64,000 nucleotides of DNA from G963662605 sp963662605 (GTDB lineage Bacteria > Bacteroidota > Ignavibacteria > Ignavibacteriales > Ignavibacteriaceae), in contig OY759785.1 in the NCBI GenBank assembly GCA_963662605.1, positions 558,001-622,000 of the forward strand, in the 5' to 3' direction. Both the position numbers and the translations under genes were made by a program. This document shows, one piece after another, positions 16,445 to 26,447 of the stretch (the stretch's first letter is position 1; every line of letters begins with the position of its first letter). The notes beneath the pieces are model-generated. The model saw only the letters and a list, made by a program, of their open reading frames with translations, did not search any database and was not told the origin of the DNA.

Positions 16445-18631
16445 ATGCAAAGACATGTGATGAATCCGGATAACGATATTTGGTATTGCTCAAATACTGC
16501 CAGGACAGAAGAAAGCACGAGGTGTTACTCAAATGTGGCACTGCGCCGCAGCCACCGGAAGTTGATCTTCGGAACCAATTCACTGATCCTGCCTATTATG
16601 CTGTGTGCGCTCTTCATTTTATGTTTTTCCATACAAACAAAAGCACAAACAAATAACCCGGCTGAGAAAGTTGACCGTTATGAGTTGAGTCTTGAACAAT
16701 TGGGACAAATCGCGGTCATTTCATCCAAAACGCCAAAGCTGATTTCCGATGTAACTCAAAAGGTTGATGTTATCACGGAGACGCAAGTTAAAAGAACACT
16801 CTCCAACAATCGCAATCTTGCGGAATTAATTCAGTACCTGCCCGGCGCTTCGGTTAAAGTACTCTCCCGCAATGATGTCAACTGGGGTGCGTATGGCGGA
16901 ATCGGCCCGAAATATAATGTTTATCTGCTGCAAGGACTTCCGATAGACGGTTTTGTTGACCCCATGAGTCTTGACGCAAATGTTATCCAGCGCGTAGAAG
17001 TTCAGCGCGGCCCGGCATCTGTGCTGTATTCAAATTACATGTCGCAGGATTTTGCCGGCAACCAGAGTTCTCTTGCCGGGACAATCAATCTTGTTGTTAA
17101 GGAGAACGTTGATAAACCGGCAACTATGGCATCTCTCAACTATGGCTCATACGGAACAATAACCGGACAATTATATCATGAAAACCGCATAGGCAATGCG
17201 AGTGTCTTCGGCGGATTCAGATACGAGAAGTCCGACTACACCAATTACGGCACTCCCGGCTCATGGTTGAATATGTTGAAGGATCCGGAATATAATAAAA
17301 GCAGAATCTATGCCGGAACGACCATCCCTCTTGATGCCGCTGAAGACACGAAGATTTCAATCTTCGGCACTTATAATATTCAGCACGGAGACTACGGTAG
17401 GATAAATCGAGGGTTTGATAACTATTACGGATTATTGAATATTAGTTATACCAGCCATTTTCAATCAGGTTTTGATGTCGCGGTAAAAACCGGAATGAGA
17501 TCGTACGACCGTTCCTGGGAAGATGATAATTACGGTTCAGTAAAAGACTTGTCGCTCGCTGCCACAAGCTCGGTGAAGCAGTTAATTGTACCTGTCGATT
17601 TTTCAGTATCATACAAACACGGCTCCGGTAAAACTCTTGTCGTCGGCTGCGATTATCAATATGCCACCTACAAAACGACAAATGAACCTGTCGGCAAGGC
17701 AAGCATTGACGGTAACGATGCGTCGGCTATGCAGGTTGGTGTTTATGCTCAGGAAGAAATGCAAATTGACAATTTGATTCTTCGCGGCGGATTGCGGTAC
17801 AGTCACTCCGCGCAGACAATAAATAAGTTTGAAAGCCAGCCGCGTTCGTTACTCGAAAAAGGCTATGATCACGCGGTGTGGAGTGCGGGTGTAAAATATA
17901 AATTATCGCCGGGATGGACAGTCTTCGCGAATGCAGGCAGCAGTTTCCTTTTGCCGGGGCTCAAAGCGCTGGGTGGAACAATCGCGTTAACAGATACCAC
18001 TAACGGGCAGCTGCCGAACCACGATTTAAAACCGGAACAGGGAATCGGCACAGACATAGGTATAGATGCTGAATTACCGGCGAACCTGTCGGTTTCAGCG
18101 CGCGGATTTCTTAACTCAATCAATGATGCGATTATTGATTATGTTGTAAGTCAAACTCCCTCGCAAACCAGGTCGGCTAATGTGTCGGGTAAAACAATCG
18201 CGCGGGGATTTGAAATCAGTCTTAAACAAAAGATAGAAAATAGTTTTGACTGGTTTGCCAATGTCACGTATACAAAATCCGAAATAAAAGATAATTTCGA
18301 TCCCGATCAGAACGGTGTTGAGATACCGTTTGTGCCCGCAGTTTTAGGCAACGCCGGAGTAACGTTTACCTTACCGTATGATATTGAGATACGTCCGTGG
18401 GCGCATTTCGGAGGAAAGATTTACGACAGCAATTCCAGAAAGGGACGGAACTCATACGATTCGGGTGTCCTTCTCAATGTTATTGTAGTAAAACAATTCG
18501 CTTTGCCCGGAGGTAAAACTCTTGAAGCAATGTTGAGTTTGTATAATGTAACTGATAATAAGTTTAAAATGCCATGGCAGTTTATGGATCCCGGATTCAA
18601 TATAACAGCCGGCTGCCGCTTCGATTTTTAA
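16445..18631 (+). CDS. TonB-dependent outer-membrane receptor
   Basis: 728 residues from the ATG at 16445, which has AAAGGGTGG just upstream. A second start, GTG at 16535 with GAGGTG nine bases before it, would put the signal peptide (RRSHRKLIFG, then a hydrophobic core ending TKAQ) right at the N-terminus and may be the true one. The mature part begins SLEQLGQIAVISSKTPK and has a plug domain (LAELIQYLPGASVKV, LLQGLPIDGF, RVEVQRGPASVLY) and a 22-strand-type barrel ending in FDF, with the C-terminal aromatic needed for barrel assembly. The substrate is unknown. It heads a cluster with a YfiR-domain kinase. Confidence 0.9.
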   Translation: MQRHVMNPDNDIWYCSNTARTEESTRCYSNVALRRSHRKLIFGTNSLILPIMLCALFILCFSIQTKAQTNNPAEKVDRYELSLEQLGQIAVISSKTPKLISDVTQKVDVITETQVKRTLSNNRNLAELIQYLPGASVKVLSRNDVNWGAYGGIGPKYNVYLLQGLPIDGFVDPMSLDANVIQRVEVQRGPASVLYSNYMSQDFAGNQSSLAGTINLVVKENVDKPATMASLNYGSYGTITGQLYHENRIGNASVFGGFRYEKSDYTNYGTPGSWLNMLKDPEYNKSRIYAGTTIPLDAAEDTKISIFGTYNIQHGDYGRINRGFDNYYGLLNISYTSHFQSGFDVAVKTGMRSYDRSWEDDNYGSVKDLSLAATSSVKQLIVPVDFSVSYKHGSGKTLVVGCDYQYATYKTTNEPVGKASIDGNDASAMQVGVYAQEEMQIDNLILRGGLRYSHSAQTINKFESQPRSLLEKGYDHAVWSAGVKYKLSPGWTVFANAGSSFLLPGLKALGGTIALTDTTNGQLPNHDLKPEQGIGTDIGIDAELPANLSVSARGFLNSINDAIIDYVVSQTPSQTRSANVSGKTIARGFEISLKQKIENSFDWFANVTYTKSEIKDNFDPDQNGVEIPFVPAVLGNAGVTFTLPYDIEIRPWAHFGGKIYDSNSRKGRNSYDSGVLLNVIVVKQFALPGGKTLEAMLSLYNVTDNKFKMPWQFMDPGFNITAGCRFDF

Positions 18632-18692
18632 AACGGCGGCAGTATTGTAAGAAACGATGTGCGGTGTTATACCGCGGAAGTTTGAGACTGCG

Positions 18693-20975
18693 ATGAAAAA
18701 GGTTTCGTCTTTTACTTTTATATTTTTTGCATTCTTGATTTTTTTTATCTCTGCAGGAAACGCTCAGGTATTGCAGCGCTCTGAGCTTATCAGTGCATAT
18801 ATGTACAATTTTGCAAAGAATGTTTACTGGCAGAATGAAGAATCGCTGGGGAGTTTTCACTTCCTCATCGTAGGCGACGATGAGAATATTATCAGGCAGA
18901 TGCAGGAACTCTCCAAAACAAAAACTCTCAGAAACAAGCATATCACGGTTTCTCATACGGTTGAACCCGGGAAACTCAATGATGTGCAGCTTATCTTCAT
19001 TACAAAAGAAAAGCTCAACAGCACCGTCGCCATTTTTGACCGGATTGAGGGGAAGAATATTCTTTTAGTGACCGATGGCTATTCGGATAAGCGGCTGATT
19101 ATGATCAACTTTTTGCCCCCGGGGAGTGACGGCAAGATGGGGTTCGAAATTAACAAAGCAAATATTCTCAATCAGCATTTGACGGTTCTGCAGGATATAA
19201 TTTTACTCGGGGGAAGCGAAGTGGATGTCGCTTCATTATACCGCGAAGGGCTGGAGAGTTTGCGAAAATTACAGATGCACGGCGAGAGTCTGGAATTCAC
19301 GATCAGAGAAAAAACAGCTGAAATAAATGCGCAAAAGGAGAACCTTCTCAGACAGGCTGGCAAAATTGATGAACAGCAGGCAATATTAAAATCAAAAACG
19401 ACCGAGCTTACTCAGCGGGAAAAAGAATTGGCGGATGAAATTGCCGACATCCAAAAACAACAAGCTATATCGGAAAAACTTTCAAACGAATTGCAACAGC
19501 AAAAATCGAAAATAGCTGCGGGTGACACGCTGCTGGCAAAACAAAAGAATATTCTTGAAGATCAACAATCACAAATACGGGCGAGGGAAGAAGCGCTGAG
19601 CGAAAAAACCGAAACAATAAGCAAACAGCGCGTCAGATTAGATGCTCTTTATTTACTGGGTCTCTGCATACTCTTTTTGTTCAGCTTTGTTTTCTATAGG
19701 TATACTTCAAACAAGAAACTTAATAAAGAACTTGAAAGAAAGGTTAATGACCGCACTCTGCGGCTGCGTAATTCATACGAGCAGCTTTCAATTGAATTGC
19801 AGGAACGCAAACAGGTTGAAGAAGCATTGCGGCAAAGTGAAATTCATTACCGGTATTTATTCCGGCATAATCCCGTTCCGATGCTGGTGTATGAACTCGG
19901 AAGCATGAGATTGCTGGCGGTAAACGATGCATTTGTTTACCATTATAGTTATACTGAAGAAGAAGCACTGAAATTACACCTGCCGGATCTGTATCCGGAG
20001 GAAGAAAAACAGGCGGTCATTGAACTCACCGGTCAATTGCGGGGCATGGAATATGTCGGAGAGTGGCACCATATTAAAAACGACGGCGGTAAGATAACTA
20101 TTGAAGTGCGTTCGCATGAGTTTTTATTTGATGGCAAAACAGCCCGCATAGCAGTAATTAACGATATTACCGAACGCAAAATAGCCGAACAGGCGCTGCG
20201 CAACTATCAGGAGACTCTTGAAGATAAAGTGAGGCTGCGGACAAATGAGTTGGAGATTGCCAAGGAAAAAGCCGAATCTGCCGACCGGACAAAGTCTGCA
20301 TTCCTTGCAACAATGTCGCATGAATTGCGCACGCCGTTGAATTCGATAATCGGTTTTACGGGAATACTGCTTCAGGAACGCCCGGGCCCTTTGAATCCCG
20401 AGCAAAAGAAACAGCTCGGCATGGCACAGAACAGCGCAAAACATCTTTTATCATTAATAAATGATGTGCTTGATATATCGAAGATTGAAGCGGGACAAAT
20501 GAAGGTGATTATCGAACCGGTTGACGTTTCCGAAGTTATCAATAAGGTCGTTGCACTTTGCAATCCTTTAGCACAAAAAAAGAACCTTGCGGTAACTGTT
20601 ACCATTGAACCGGATGTTCAGGAAATAAGCAGTGATAAACTGCGGGTGCAGCAAGTTTTATTTAATCTGGTTTCGAATGCAATTAAATTCACTGATTTTG
20701 GCGGTGTGCGGATTGCGGCTTCGAACATTGCCGGTTTTATAAAGATTGATGTCACTGATTCAGGCATCGGCATAGAAAAAGATCAGATGGAAAAATTGTT
20801 CAAGCCGTTTATGCAGGTGGATACAGGCCTGACGCGCAAACACGAGGGCACGGGATTGGGGCTGTCAATTTGCAGACACATACTTGATGTGCTTGGCGGG
20901 AAAATTGAAGTTGCAACAAAGTTCGGTTTGGGGAGTACCTTTTCAGTTTTATTGCCGGTTAAAAAGAAAGAATAA
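18693..20975 (+). CDS. YfiR (DUF4154)-domain sensor histidine kinase with PAS domain
   Basis: 760 residues from ATG 18693, chosen because a signal peptide (MKKVSSFTFIFFAFLIFFIS) starts there; an upstream ATG at 18657 would only add a non-typical tail. Order: periplasmic YfiR-type domain (about 25-170, RSELISAYMYNFAKNVYW), a long coiled coil rich in Gln/Lys/Glu (about 180-310), one membrane helix (LYLLGLCILFLFSFVFYRY), a PAS domain, HisKA with H543 in FLATMSHELRTPLNSIIGF, and a HATPase domain (NLVSNAIKFTD, DSGIGI, GTGLGLSI). No receiver is attached; the next gene supplies one. YfiR domains sense periplasmic or envelope state and often accompany TonB receptors of this type. Confidence 0.9.
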   Translation: MKKVSSFTFIFFAFLIFFISAGNAQVLQRSELISAYMYNFAKNVYWQNEESLGSFHFLIVGDDENIIRQMQELSKTKTLRNKHITVSHTVEPGKLNDVQLIFITKEKLNSTVAIFDRIEGKNILLVTDGYSDKRLIMINFLPPGSDGKMGFEINKANILNQHLTVLQDIILLGGSEVDVASLYREGLESLRKLQMHGESLEFTIREKTAEINAQKENLLRQAGKIDEQQAILKSKTTELTQREKELADEIADIQKQQAISEKLSNELQQQKSKIAAGDTLLAKQKNILEDQQSQIRAREEALSEKTETISKQRVRLDALYLLGLCILFLFSFVFYRYTSNKKLNKELERKVNDRTLRLRNSYEQLSIELQERKQVEEALRQSEIHYRYLFRHNPVPMLVYELGSMRLLAVNDAFVYHYSYTEEEALKLHLPDLYPEEEKQAVIELTGQLRGMEYVGEWHHIKNDGGKITIEVRSHEFLFDGKTARIAVINDITERKIAEQALRNYQETLEDKVRLRTNELEIAKEKAESADRTKSAFLATMSHELRTPLNSIIGFTGILLQERPGPLNPEQKKQLGMAQNSAKHLLSLINDVLDISKIEAGQMKVIIEPVDVSEVINKVVALCNPLAQKKNLAVTVTIEPDVQEISSDKLRVQQVLFNLVSNAIKFTDFGGVRIAASNIAGFIKIDVTDSGIGIEKDQMEKLFKPFMQVDTGLTRKHEGTGLGLSICRHILDVLGGKIEVATKFGLGSTFSVLLPVKKKE

Positions 20976-20976
20976 T

Positions 20977-21345
20977 ATGGAAAAAAAAGTTCTCATAATA
21001 GAAGATAACGAGCAGAATATGTACCTATTGACATATTTGCTTGAGAGCGAAGGGTATACAGTCTTTCAGGCATACAGCGGAGTGGACGGGATTTCAATCG
21101 CAAGTGAAAAAATACCCGACATTGTACTTCTTGATATTCAATTACCGGAAATGGATGGATATGCGGTCGCGAAGATGCTGAGGAAAAATGAGCGTCTATA
21201 TAATGTGCCGATAATTGCCGTAACCTCATATGCCATGCCCGGGGATAAAGAAAAGGCTTTGGAGTCGGGGGCGACTGGATACATTGAAAAACCGATTAAT
21301 CCGGAGACATTTATGGATCAAATGAATTCATTTATTAAACAATAA
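20977..21345 (+). CDS. Single-domain response regulator (CheY-like)
   Basis: 122 residues consisting of one receiver domain: acidic pair in LIIEDNEQNMY, phosphoacceptor D53 in IVLLDIQLPEMDGY, Thr in VTSYAMPGD and Lys in YIEKPINPETF. There is no output domain, so it relays phosphate or acts by protein contact. The ATG lies one base after the kinase stop (TAA-T-ATG), so the preceding kinase is its likely partner. Confidence 0.92.
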   Translation: MEKKVLIIEDNEQNMYLLTYLLESEGYTVFQAYSGVDGISIASEKIPDIVLLDIQLPEMDGYAVAKMLRKNERLYNVPIIAVTSYAMPGDKEKALESGATGYIEKPINPETFMDQMNSFIKQ

Positions 21346-21358
21346 TCATGGGGAAAAA

Positions 21359-24202
21359 ATGAAAGAGAAAATTCTCATTGTTGACGACATAGCCGAAAAT
21401 CTTTATTTGCTGGAATTTTGGCTGAAAGACTTGGGATATGAAATATTAACCGCCAGAAATGGGGCGGAGGCGCTCGGTTTGGCAAAGAGCACTAAGCCGG
21501 ACATGATTATCTCCGATATTCTGATGCCGGTTATGGATGGTTTTTCGCTATGTCGCGAAGTTAAAAAAGACAGCACGCTGAATGCCTTGCCGTTTATCTT
21601 TTACACTTCAACATATACCGGCCCGCAGGATATTGAATTCGGGCAGAGTCTGGGCGCAGACCGGTATGTTATCAAACCGGAAGAGCCCGACCTTTTTGAA
21701 AAGCTCATCAGGAGGCTGCTGGATGAAGTAAGTGGAAAACAGAGTGTATCCGTGAGTATGGATATCCCCGAAGAAACAACAGTTCTTAAAGAATATAACG
21801 AGACGCTTATCCGCAAGCTTGAAGACAAAATGCTCGAATCTGAAGAGAATGAAAAAAAGCTGCGCAAATATGTAAAAGAGCTTGAAGACACACTGCGCGA
21901 ACGGAAAAAAGCGGAAGCCGCACTGCGTGATAGCGAAGAGCGATACCGCTCGCTGTATAATAATGCGGTGTTCGGATTTTACCGGACCACTCCCGCGGGC
22001 GAGATTATACTTGTCAATGAAACACTTACCAGACTGCTTGGTTATGATTCCATTGAAGATCTTACCCGGCACAAACTTTCAGCAGAGGACTTTTTGGAGG
22101 AAGGAGCTCGGAATGAGTTTCTCGAATACTTCGAACAACATAATGATGTTCTAAATATAGAGAGTAAGTGGATTGGCAAGAACGGACGGGTCGTGTACGT
22201 TCGTGAAAACGCTAAGGCCATTAGGAATGCAGAAGGAAAAATTCTTTACTTTGACGGTATTATTGAAGACATTACCGAGCGTAAGCGGGTGAAGGATGAA
22301 CTTGCAGAAAGCCAGCATTTGTTTCAGACACTTGCGCAGCTCTCGCCCGTCGGTATATTTAAAACGGATCCGGAAGGAGCGACTACCTATGTTAATAAAA
22401 GATGGGCGGAGCTTTCCGGATTGACACTTAACGATGCTATGGGAGACGGATGGCTTCGGGCTGTTCATCCGGAGGATAGGGAAAAGCTGATACTGAATTG
22501 GCGAAAAGATGTGCTGGCAGGACGGCCCTCGCCCGGTGAATACAGGTTCCTCAGATCCGATGGAAGTATTGTCTGGGTTCTCGGCAATGCCGTTCCGGAA
22601 ATGATGAATGGGAAATTATGCGGTTTTGTCGGAACGATTACCGATATAACAGCACAAAAACAGCATGAACAAGAACTTAGATTTCTGACCGGTGCTATTG
22701 AACAAAGTCCCGTGTCTATTGTTTTAACCGATGCCGCCGGAGATATACTATATGTTAATCCGTTTTTTGAAGAGGTTACCGGTTATTCTTCTGATGAGGT
22801 TATATCGAAAAACCCGAGAATACTGCAATCCGGACAAACATCGCGCGAGACATATAAAAAGCTTTGGGATACAATTACCGGCGGTCAAATATGGAGGGGC
22901 GAGTTCCTGAATAAGAAAAAGAACGGCGAATTATTTTGGGAGGCAACTTCAATTTCTCCGATCGTTGATGCGCGGGGGAACATCTCGAACTACGTCGGCA
23001 TCAAAGTGGACGTGACAAAACAAAAAAGAATCATGGAAGAACTGATCATCGCTAAAGAAAAAGCCGAAGAGATGAATCAACTGAAATCCAATTTTCTCGC
23101 TAATATGAGTCATGAACTGCGGACTCCTCTCATCGGCATTCTGGGCTACTCGGAAATTCTTGCTGAAGAAGTTGAGAATGAAGAGTGTGTCCGGATGATA
23201 CAGACTATACGCGGCTCCGGCGAGCGTTTAAAAAACACGTTGAACATGATTCTTGATTTGTCGAAGGTTGAAGGAAAACATATCCAGTTGATAAACGAAG
23301 AGATTGATCTTGAAGTTTTGGTGGGAAATTGTGTTGAATTATTTGAGGGCGCAGCCAAGCACAAAGGATTGTACCTGAACTTTACGGCTCCGCCTGAAAA
23401 GCTGTTTGCCTCGCTCGACAAGCGGCTGCTGGTGGATGTTATGAACAACCTGATTAAGAATGCAATTGTATATACCGAAAAGGGCGGTATTACGGTTACG
23501 ATGGACGTTGTTAGCGATAATGCCGGCAGATGGACAAATATCGCTGTGCACGATACCGGTATCGGAATTGATAAAAAGAACCACGAACTCATATTTGAAG
23601 AATTCAGGCAGGTAAGCGAAGGCTTATCGAGAAGCTTTGAAGGCTCCGGCCTCGGACTTACCTTAACGAAAAGATACACGGAGTTAATGGGTGGAACGAT
23701 CAGTGTGCAGAGCGAGCTGGGTGTAGGTTCGACTTTTATTCTACGTTTTCCGCTGATTGAAGTTGCTGACGTGGATAAGGATAATATTACAAGGGCATCG
23801 CAACACTCCAAGATTTCAAAAAAAGTAAAAAGTGCATTGTCGGAGTGTCTTTATGTTGAGGATGATGAGGTTAGTCGAAATATTGTGGCACTCATCTTAA
23901 AAGATGTATGCAATGTAACCTTTGCCACTTCCGGCGATGATGCGATTACTTATGCAGAAGAGAAAACGTTCGATATATTTCTTATGGATATAAATCTCGG
24001 CAAAGGTATGGATGGCGTGCAGGTTACGAAAATATTGAGACAGATGCCTCAATATGCAAAAACCCCAATTGTCGCAGTTACAGCGTATGCAATGGTCGGA
24101 GATAAACCCGAATTTCTTAAAGCTGGATGCAGCCATTATATATCAAAACCGTTCAGTTCGCAGGAGTTGATAAAGGTGGTTACAAAGGCATTGAAAAAAT
24201 AA
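21359..24202 (+). CDS. Hybrid histidine kinase: REC - three PAS - HisKA - HATPase - REC
   Basis: 947 residues, no membrane segment, so cytosolic. N-terminal receiver with D53 in IISDILMPVMDGF; coiled-coil linker (about 140-185); PAS at about 190-315 (ERYRSLYNNAVFGFYRT), 320-440 (FQTLAQLSPVGIFKTD) and 445-570 (AIEQSPVSIVLTDAAGDILY); HisKA with H585 in FLANMSHELRTPLIGILGYS; HATPase with NNLIKNAIVYTEKGG and GSGLGLTLTKRY; C-terminal receiver with D877 in IFLMDINLGKGMDGVQV. The gene starts 13 bases after the single-domain regulator. The N-terminal receiver suggests it takes phosphate from the upstream kinase and passes it on; no DNA-binding output gene is present nearby. Confidence 0.93.
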   Translation: MKEKILIVDDIAENLYLLEFWLKDLGYEILTARNGAEALGLAKSTKPDMIISDILMPVMDGFSLCREVKKDSTLNALPFIFYTSTYTGPQDIEFGQSLGADRYVIKPEEPDLFEKLIRRLLDEVSGKQSVSVSMDIPEETTVLKEYNETLIRKLEDKMLESEENEKKLRKYVKELEDTLRERKKAEAALRDSEERYRSLYNNAVFGFYRTTPAGEIILVNETLTRLLGYDSIEDLTRHKLSAEDFLEEGARNEFLEYFEQHNDVLNIESKWIGKNGRVVYVRENAKAIRNAEGKILYFDGIIEDITERKRVKDELAESQHLFQTLAQLSPVGIFKTDPEGATTYVNKRWAELSGLTLNDAMGDGWLRAVHPEDREKLILNWRKDVLAGRPSPGEYRFLRSDGSIVWVLGNAVPEMMNGKLCGFVGTITDITAQKQHEQELRFLTGAIEQSPVSIVLTDAAGDILYVNPFFEEVTGYSSDEVISKNPRILQSGQTSRETYKKLWDTITGGQIWRGEFLNKKKNGELFWEATSISPIVDARGNISNYVGIKVDVTKQKRIMEELIIAKEKAEEMNQLKSNFLANMSHELRTPLIGILGYSEILAEEVENEECVRMIQTIRGSGERLKNTLNMILDLSKVEGKHIQLINEEIDLEVLVGNCVELFEGAAKHKGLYLNFTAPPEKLFASLDKRLLVDVMNNLIKNAIVYTEKGGITVTMDVVSDNAGRWTNIAVHDTGIGIDKKNHELIFEEFRQVSEGLSRSFEGSGLGLTLTKRYTELMGGTISVQSELGVGSTFILRFPLIEVADVDKDNITRASQHSKISKKVKSALSECLYVEDDEVSRNIVALILKDVCNVTFATSGDDAITYAEEKTFDIFLMDINLGKGMDGVQVTKILRQMPQYAKTPIVAVTAYAMVGDKPEFLKAGCSHYISKPFSSQELIKVVTKALKK

Positions 24203-24215
24203 AGTAGAAATAAAA

Positions 24216-24238
24216 AGGGCGATTCAGAGAATCGCCCT
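24216..24238. terminator. Bidirectional terminator between convergent genes
   Basis: AGGGCGATTC-AGA-GAATCGCCCT forms a perfect 10-bp stem with a 3-base loop, preceded by a run of A on the plus strand. It lies between the hybrid kinase (+) and ackA (-). Confidence 0.7.
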
Positions 24239-24264
24239 ACGATGAAGCTCTATTAAGCTTGTTC

Positions 24265-25470
24265 TTATTTTGCTGCTTCGAGTTCGGAAACGATTTTTTC
24301 CGTGTCGAGTGCGATAACCAATTCTTCGTTGGTCGGGATGCGGAATATTTTTACTCTTGAAGACGGTTTTGAAATCAGCTGTTCTTTTTTGTTGCTGCGT
24401 TCTTCGTCAAGTTCCAATCCGAGAAACTCCATGTCTTCGCAAACACTTTTTCTTATCTCGGTTGAGTTCTCGCCGATGCCGCCGGTAAAGACCACCGCGT
24501 CACAGCCGCCCATAGCGGCAATGTAAGCACCGATGTATTTTTTAATGCGGTAAACAAAAATATCATAAGCATTTTTGCTGCGTTTATTACCTTCCTGCAT
24601 AGAGGCGATAATTTCGCGCATATCGCTGCTTTCACCGCTCACGCCGATAAGTCCGCTGTGCTTGTTGAGCAGTGTATTCATTTCCGAAAGCGTTAAACCT
24701 TCTTTGCCCATGATGTACAGAATAACCTGCGGGTCAATATCGCCGCTGCGGGTACCCATGAGTAAACCTTCGAGCGGGGTGAAGCCCATGCTGGTATCAA
24801 CTGAAATACCTTTATCAATTGCAGCGATGCTGCATCCGTTGCCGAGATGCGCGGTTACAATTTTCAACTCATTGATCGGTTTGCCTAATTCTTTAGCAGC
24901 CATCTCGGAAACAAAGCGGTGCGATGTTCCGTGAAATCCGTAACGTCTGATATGGTGGCGTTTATAAAGCTCATATGGAATTCCGTACAAGTACGCCTTC
25001 GGGGGCATTTCGGCATGGAAGGCCGTATCGAAAATAGCGCATTGCGGAACGTTAGGTAGTATACGGCTCACCGCCTGAATACCTTTGATGTTCGGCGGAT
25101 TGTGCAGGGGAGCGATTTCCACGTTATCCTGTAAAGCTTTCATTACTTCATCGTTGATGAGTACTGAGCTTTTGAATGTCTCACCGCCGTGAACAACACG
25201 ATGGCCGACAGCATCAATATCTTCTTTATCTTCAATAACGCCGTGGTTTTTGCTCAACATTACCGCGAGAACATATTCAATACCTGTTGTGTGATCCAAA
25301 ATTTCACCGACGATGCGAACGCTGTCGCCGTCTGCCCGTGAGTGATTTAAAACTGCGCCGCTCATGCCGATGCGCTCAACCAATCCTTTGGCTAATGCGA
25401 CCTGCTGAACCGTATCAAAAAACTGGTATTTGATTGACGAGCTTCCGCAGTTAAGAACTAATACTTTCAT
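24265..25470 (-). CDS. ackA: Acetate kinase
   Basis: 401 residues, usual length. It makes ATP and acetate from acetyl phosphate in the cytosol (or the reverse for acetate activation). Motifs: MKVLVLNCGSSSIKYQFF at the N-terminus, GHRVVHGGE, CAIFDTAFHAEMP, YGFHGTSHR with the catalytic His region, TAHLGNGCS, DTSMGFTPLEGLLMGTRSGD, and FTGGIGENS. The phosphotransacetylase gene is not adjacent. It is 35 bases downstream of the acyl-CoA dehydrogenase gene on the same strand. Confidence 0.97.
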   Translation of the reverse strand: MKVLVLNCGSSSIKYQFFDTVQQVALAKGLVERIGMSGAVLNHSRADGDSVRIVGEILDHTTGIEYVLAVMLSKNHGVIEDKEDIDAVGHRVVHGGETFKSSVLINDEVMKALQDNVEIAPLHNPPNIKGIQAVSRILPNVPQCAIFDTAFHAEMPPKAYLYGIPYELYKRHHIRRYGFHGTSHRFVSEMAAKELGKPINELKIVTAHLGNGCSIAAIDKGISVDTSMGFTPLEGLLMGTRSGDIDPQVILYIMGKEGLTLSEMNTLLNKHSGLIGVSGESSDMREIIASMQEGNKRSKNAYDIFVYRIKKYIGAYIAAMGGCDAVVFTGGIGENSTEIRKSVCEDMEFLGLELDEERSNKKEQLISKPSSRVKIFRIPTNEELVIALDTEKIVSELEAAK

Positions 25471-25505
25471 AAAATTTCCAATTCTTCTGTAATATAATTT
25501 CTCTG

Positions 25506-26447
25506 TTAATAGATGATGTTACCGTTAGCATCGTAACGGTAAAATCCTTCTTTTGTCTTTCTGCCCAATTTTTTCTCGCGGACAAGTTTGCGAAGTATGG
25601 GGCATGCGCGATAGCGTGGCTCGCCGAGAGTTTTCCACAAGGTATCCATCCATGTAAGAACTTCATCAAGACCCATCATGTCTGCCATTTCAAGCGGTCC
25701 GTTCTGGAAGTTATAACCCAGCTTCATCGCCGTGTCAATATCTTTTGCTTCGGCAATACCTTCCATCAGGATGTACATTGCTTCGTTGAGCAGGGGAACA
25801 ATTGCGCGGGTTGTAACGAATCCGGGATACTCATAAACTTCGACTGCGGTTTTTCCGATACGCTGTACAAAGCTGCGGATAGTTTCAACGGTATCGTTTG
25901 AGGTGTCCAGCCCTTTAACCAATTCAACAACGGGGACTTTCGGTACCGGATTGAGGAAGTGCATACCGATAATTTTTCCCGGGCGTTTTGTTGCTTCTGC
26001 AATTTTGGAAAGGCTGAGGGTCGAGGTGATAGATACGAGAATAATGTCTGCCGGAACGATGGTGTCAAGCTCTTTGAAAATTTTCAACTTCAGGTCGAGA
26101 TTTTCGTCAACCGCTTCGATTATTAAATCATAATTTTTCGCGTCTTCAATGTTCTCCGACCACTTGATGCGGCTGAGAATAGCTTTCTTTTCGGATTTTG
26201 TGATTGCCCAGCGGCTGATTTCACGATCCATTGTTTCGGAAAGGCTGGTTTTGGCGCGCTCGGTTGATTCGCTGTTTTTATCAATCAGGATAACTTCGAT
26301 TCCGTTCGAAGCGAAGGTCTGGGCAATTCCCTGCCCCATAACTCCCGCCCCGATAATAGCGGCATTATTTATGGCGTCGTTTCCGCCGCCCATCTGCATT
26401 TGTGATCTTTTTAGTAAGTCTTCTATATTGAATGTTTCTTCTTGCAT
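25506..26447 (-). CDS. 3-hydroxyacyl-CoA (3-hydroxybutyryl-CoA) dehydrogenase
   Basis: 313 residues. A Rossmann motif GAGVMGQGIAQTF begins at G33, with the acidic NAD-binding strand end VILID. The catalytic dyad region is visible: S-T stretch SITSTLSLSKIA and H163 in GMHFLNPVPKVPVVELVKG. The C-terminal 3HCDH domain has PGFVTTRAIVPLLNEAM and the repeated LGYNFQNGPLEMADMMG. It has a ~25-residue N-terminal extension before the Rossmann fold. The reaction is NAD-linked oxidation of 3-hydroxyacyl-CoA, or acetoacetyl-CoA reduction; with ackA downstream it may serve butyrate-type or fatty-acid metabolism. Confidence 0.9.
   Translation of the reverse strand: MQEETFNIEDLLKRSQMQMGGGNDAINNAAIIGAGVMGQGIAQTFASNGIEVILIDKNSESTERAKTSLSETMDREISRWAITKSEKKAILSRIKWSENIEDAKNYDLIIEAVDENLDLKLKIFKELDTIVPADIILVSITSTLSLSKIAEATKRPGKIIGMHFLNPVPKVPVVELVKGLDTSNDTVETIRSFVQRIGKTAVEVYEYPGFVTTRAIVPLLNEAMYILMEGIAEAKDIDTAMKLGYNFQNGPLEMADMMGLDEVLTWMDTLWKTLGEPRYRACPILRKLVREKKLGRKTKEGFYRYDANGNIIY

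Noticed and set aside
23146..23811. Long minus-strand frame of 221 codons inside the hybrid kinase
   Set aside because: Mirror of the HisKA/HATPase coding sequence; Ser-rich shadow with no family features.
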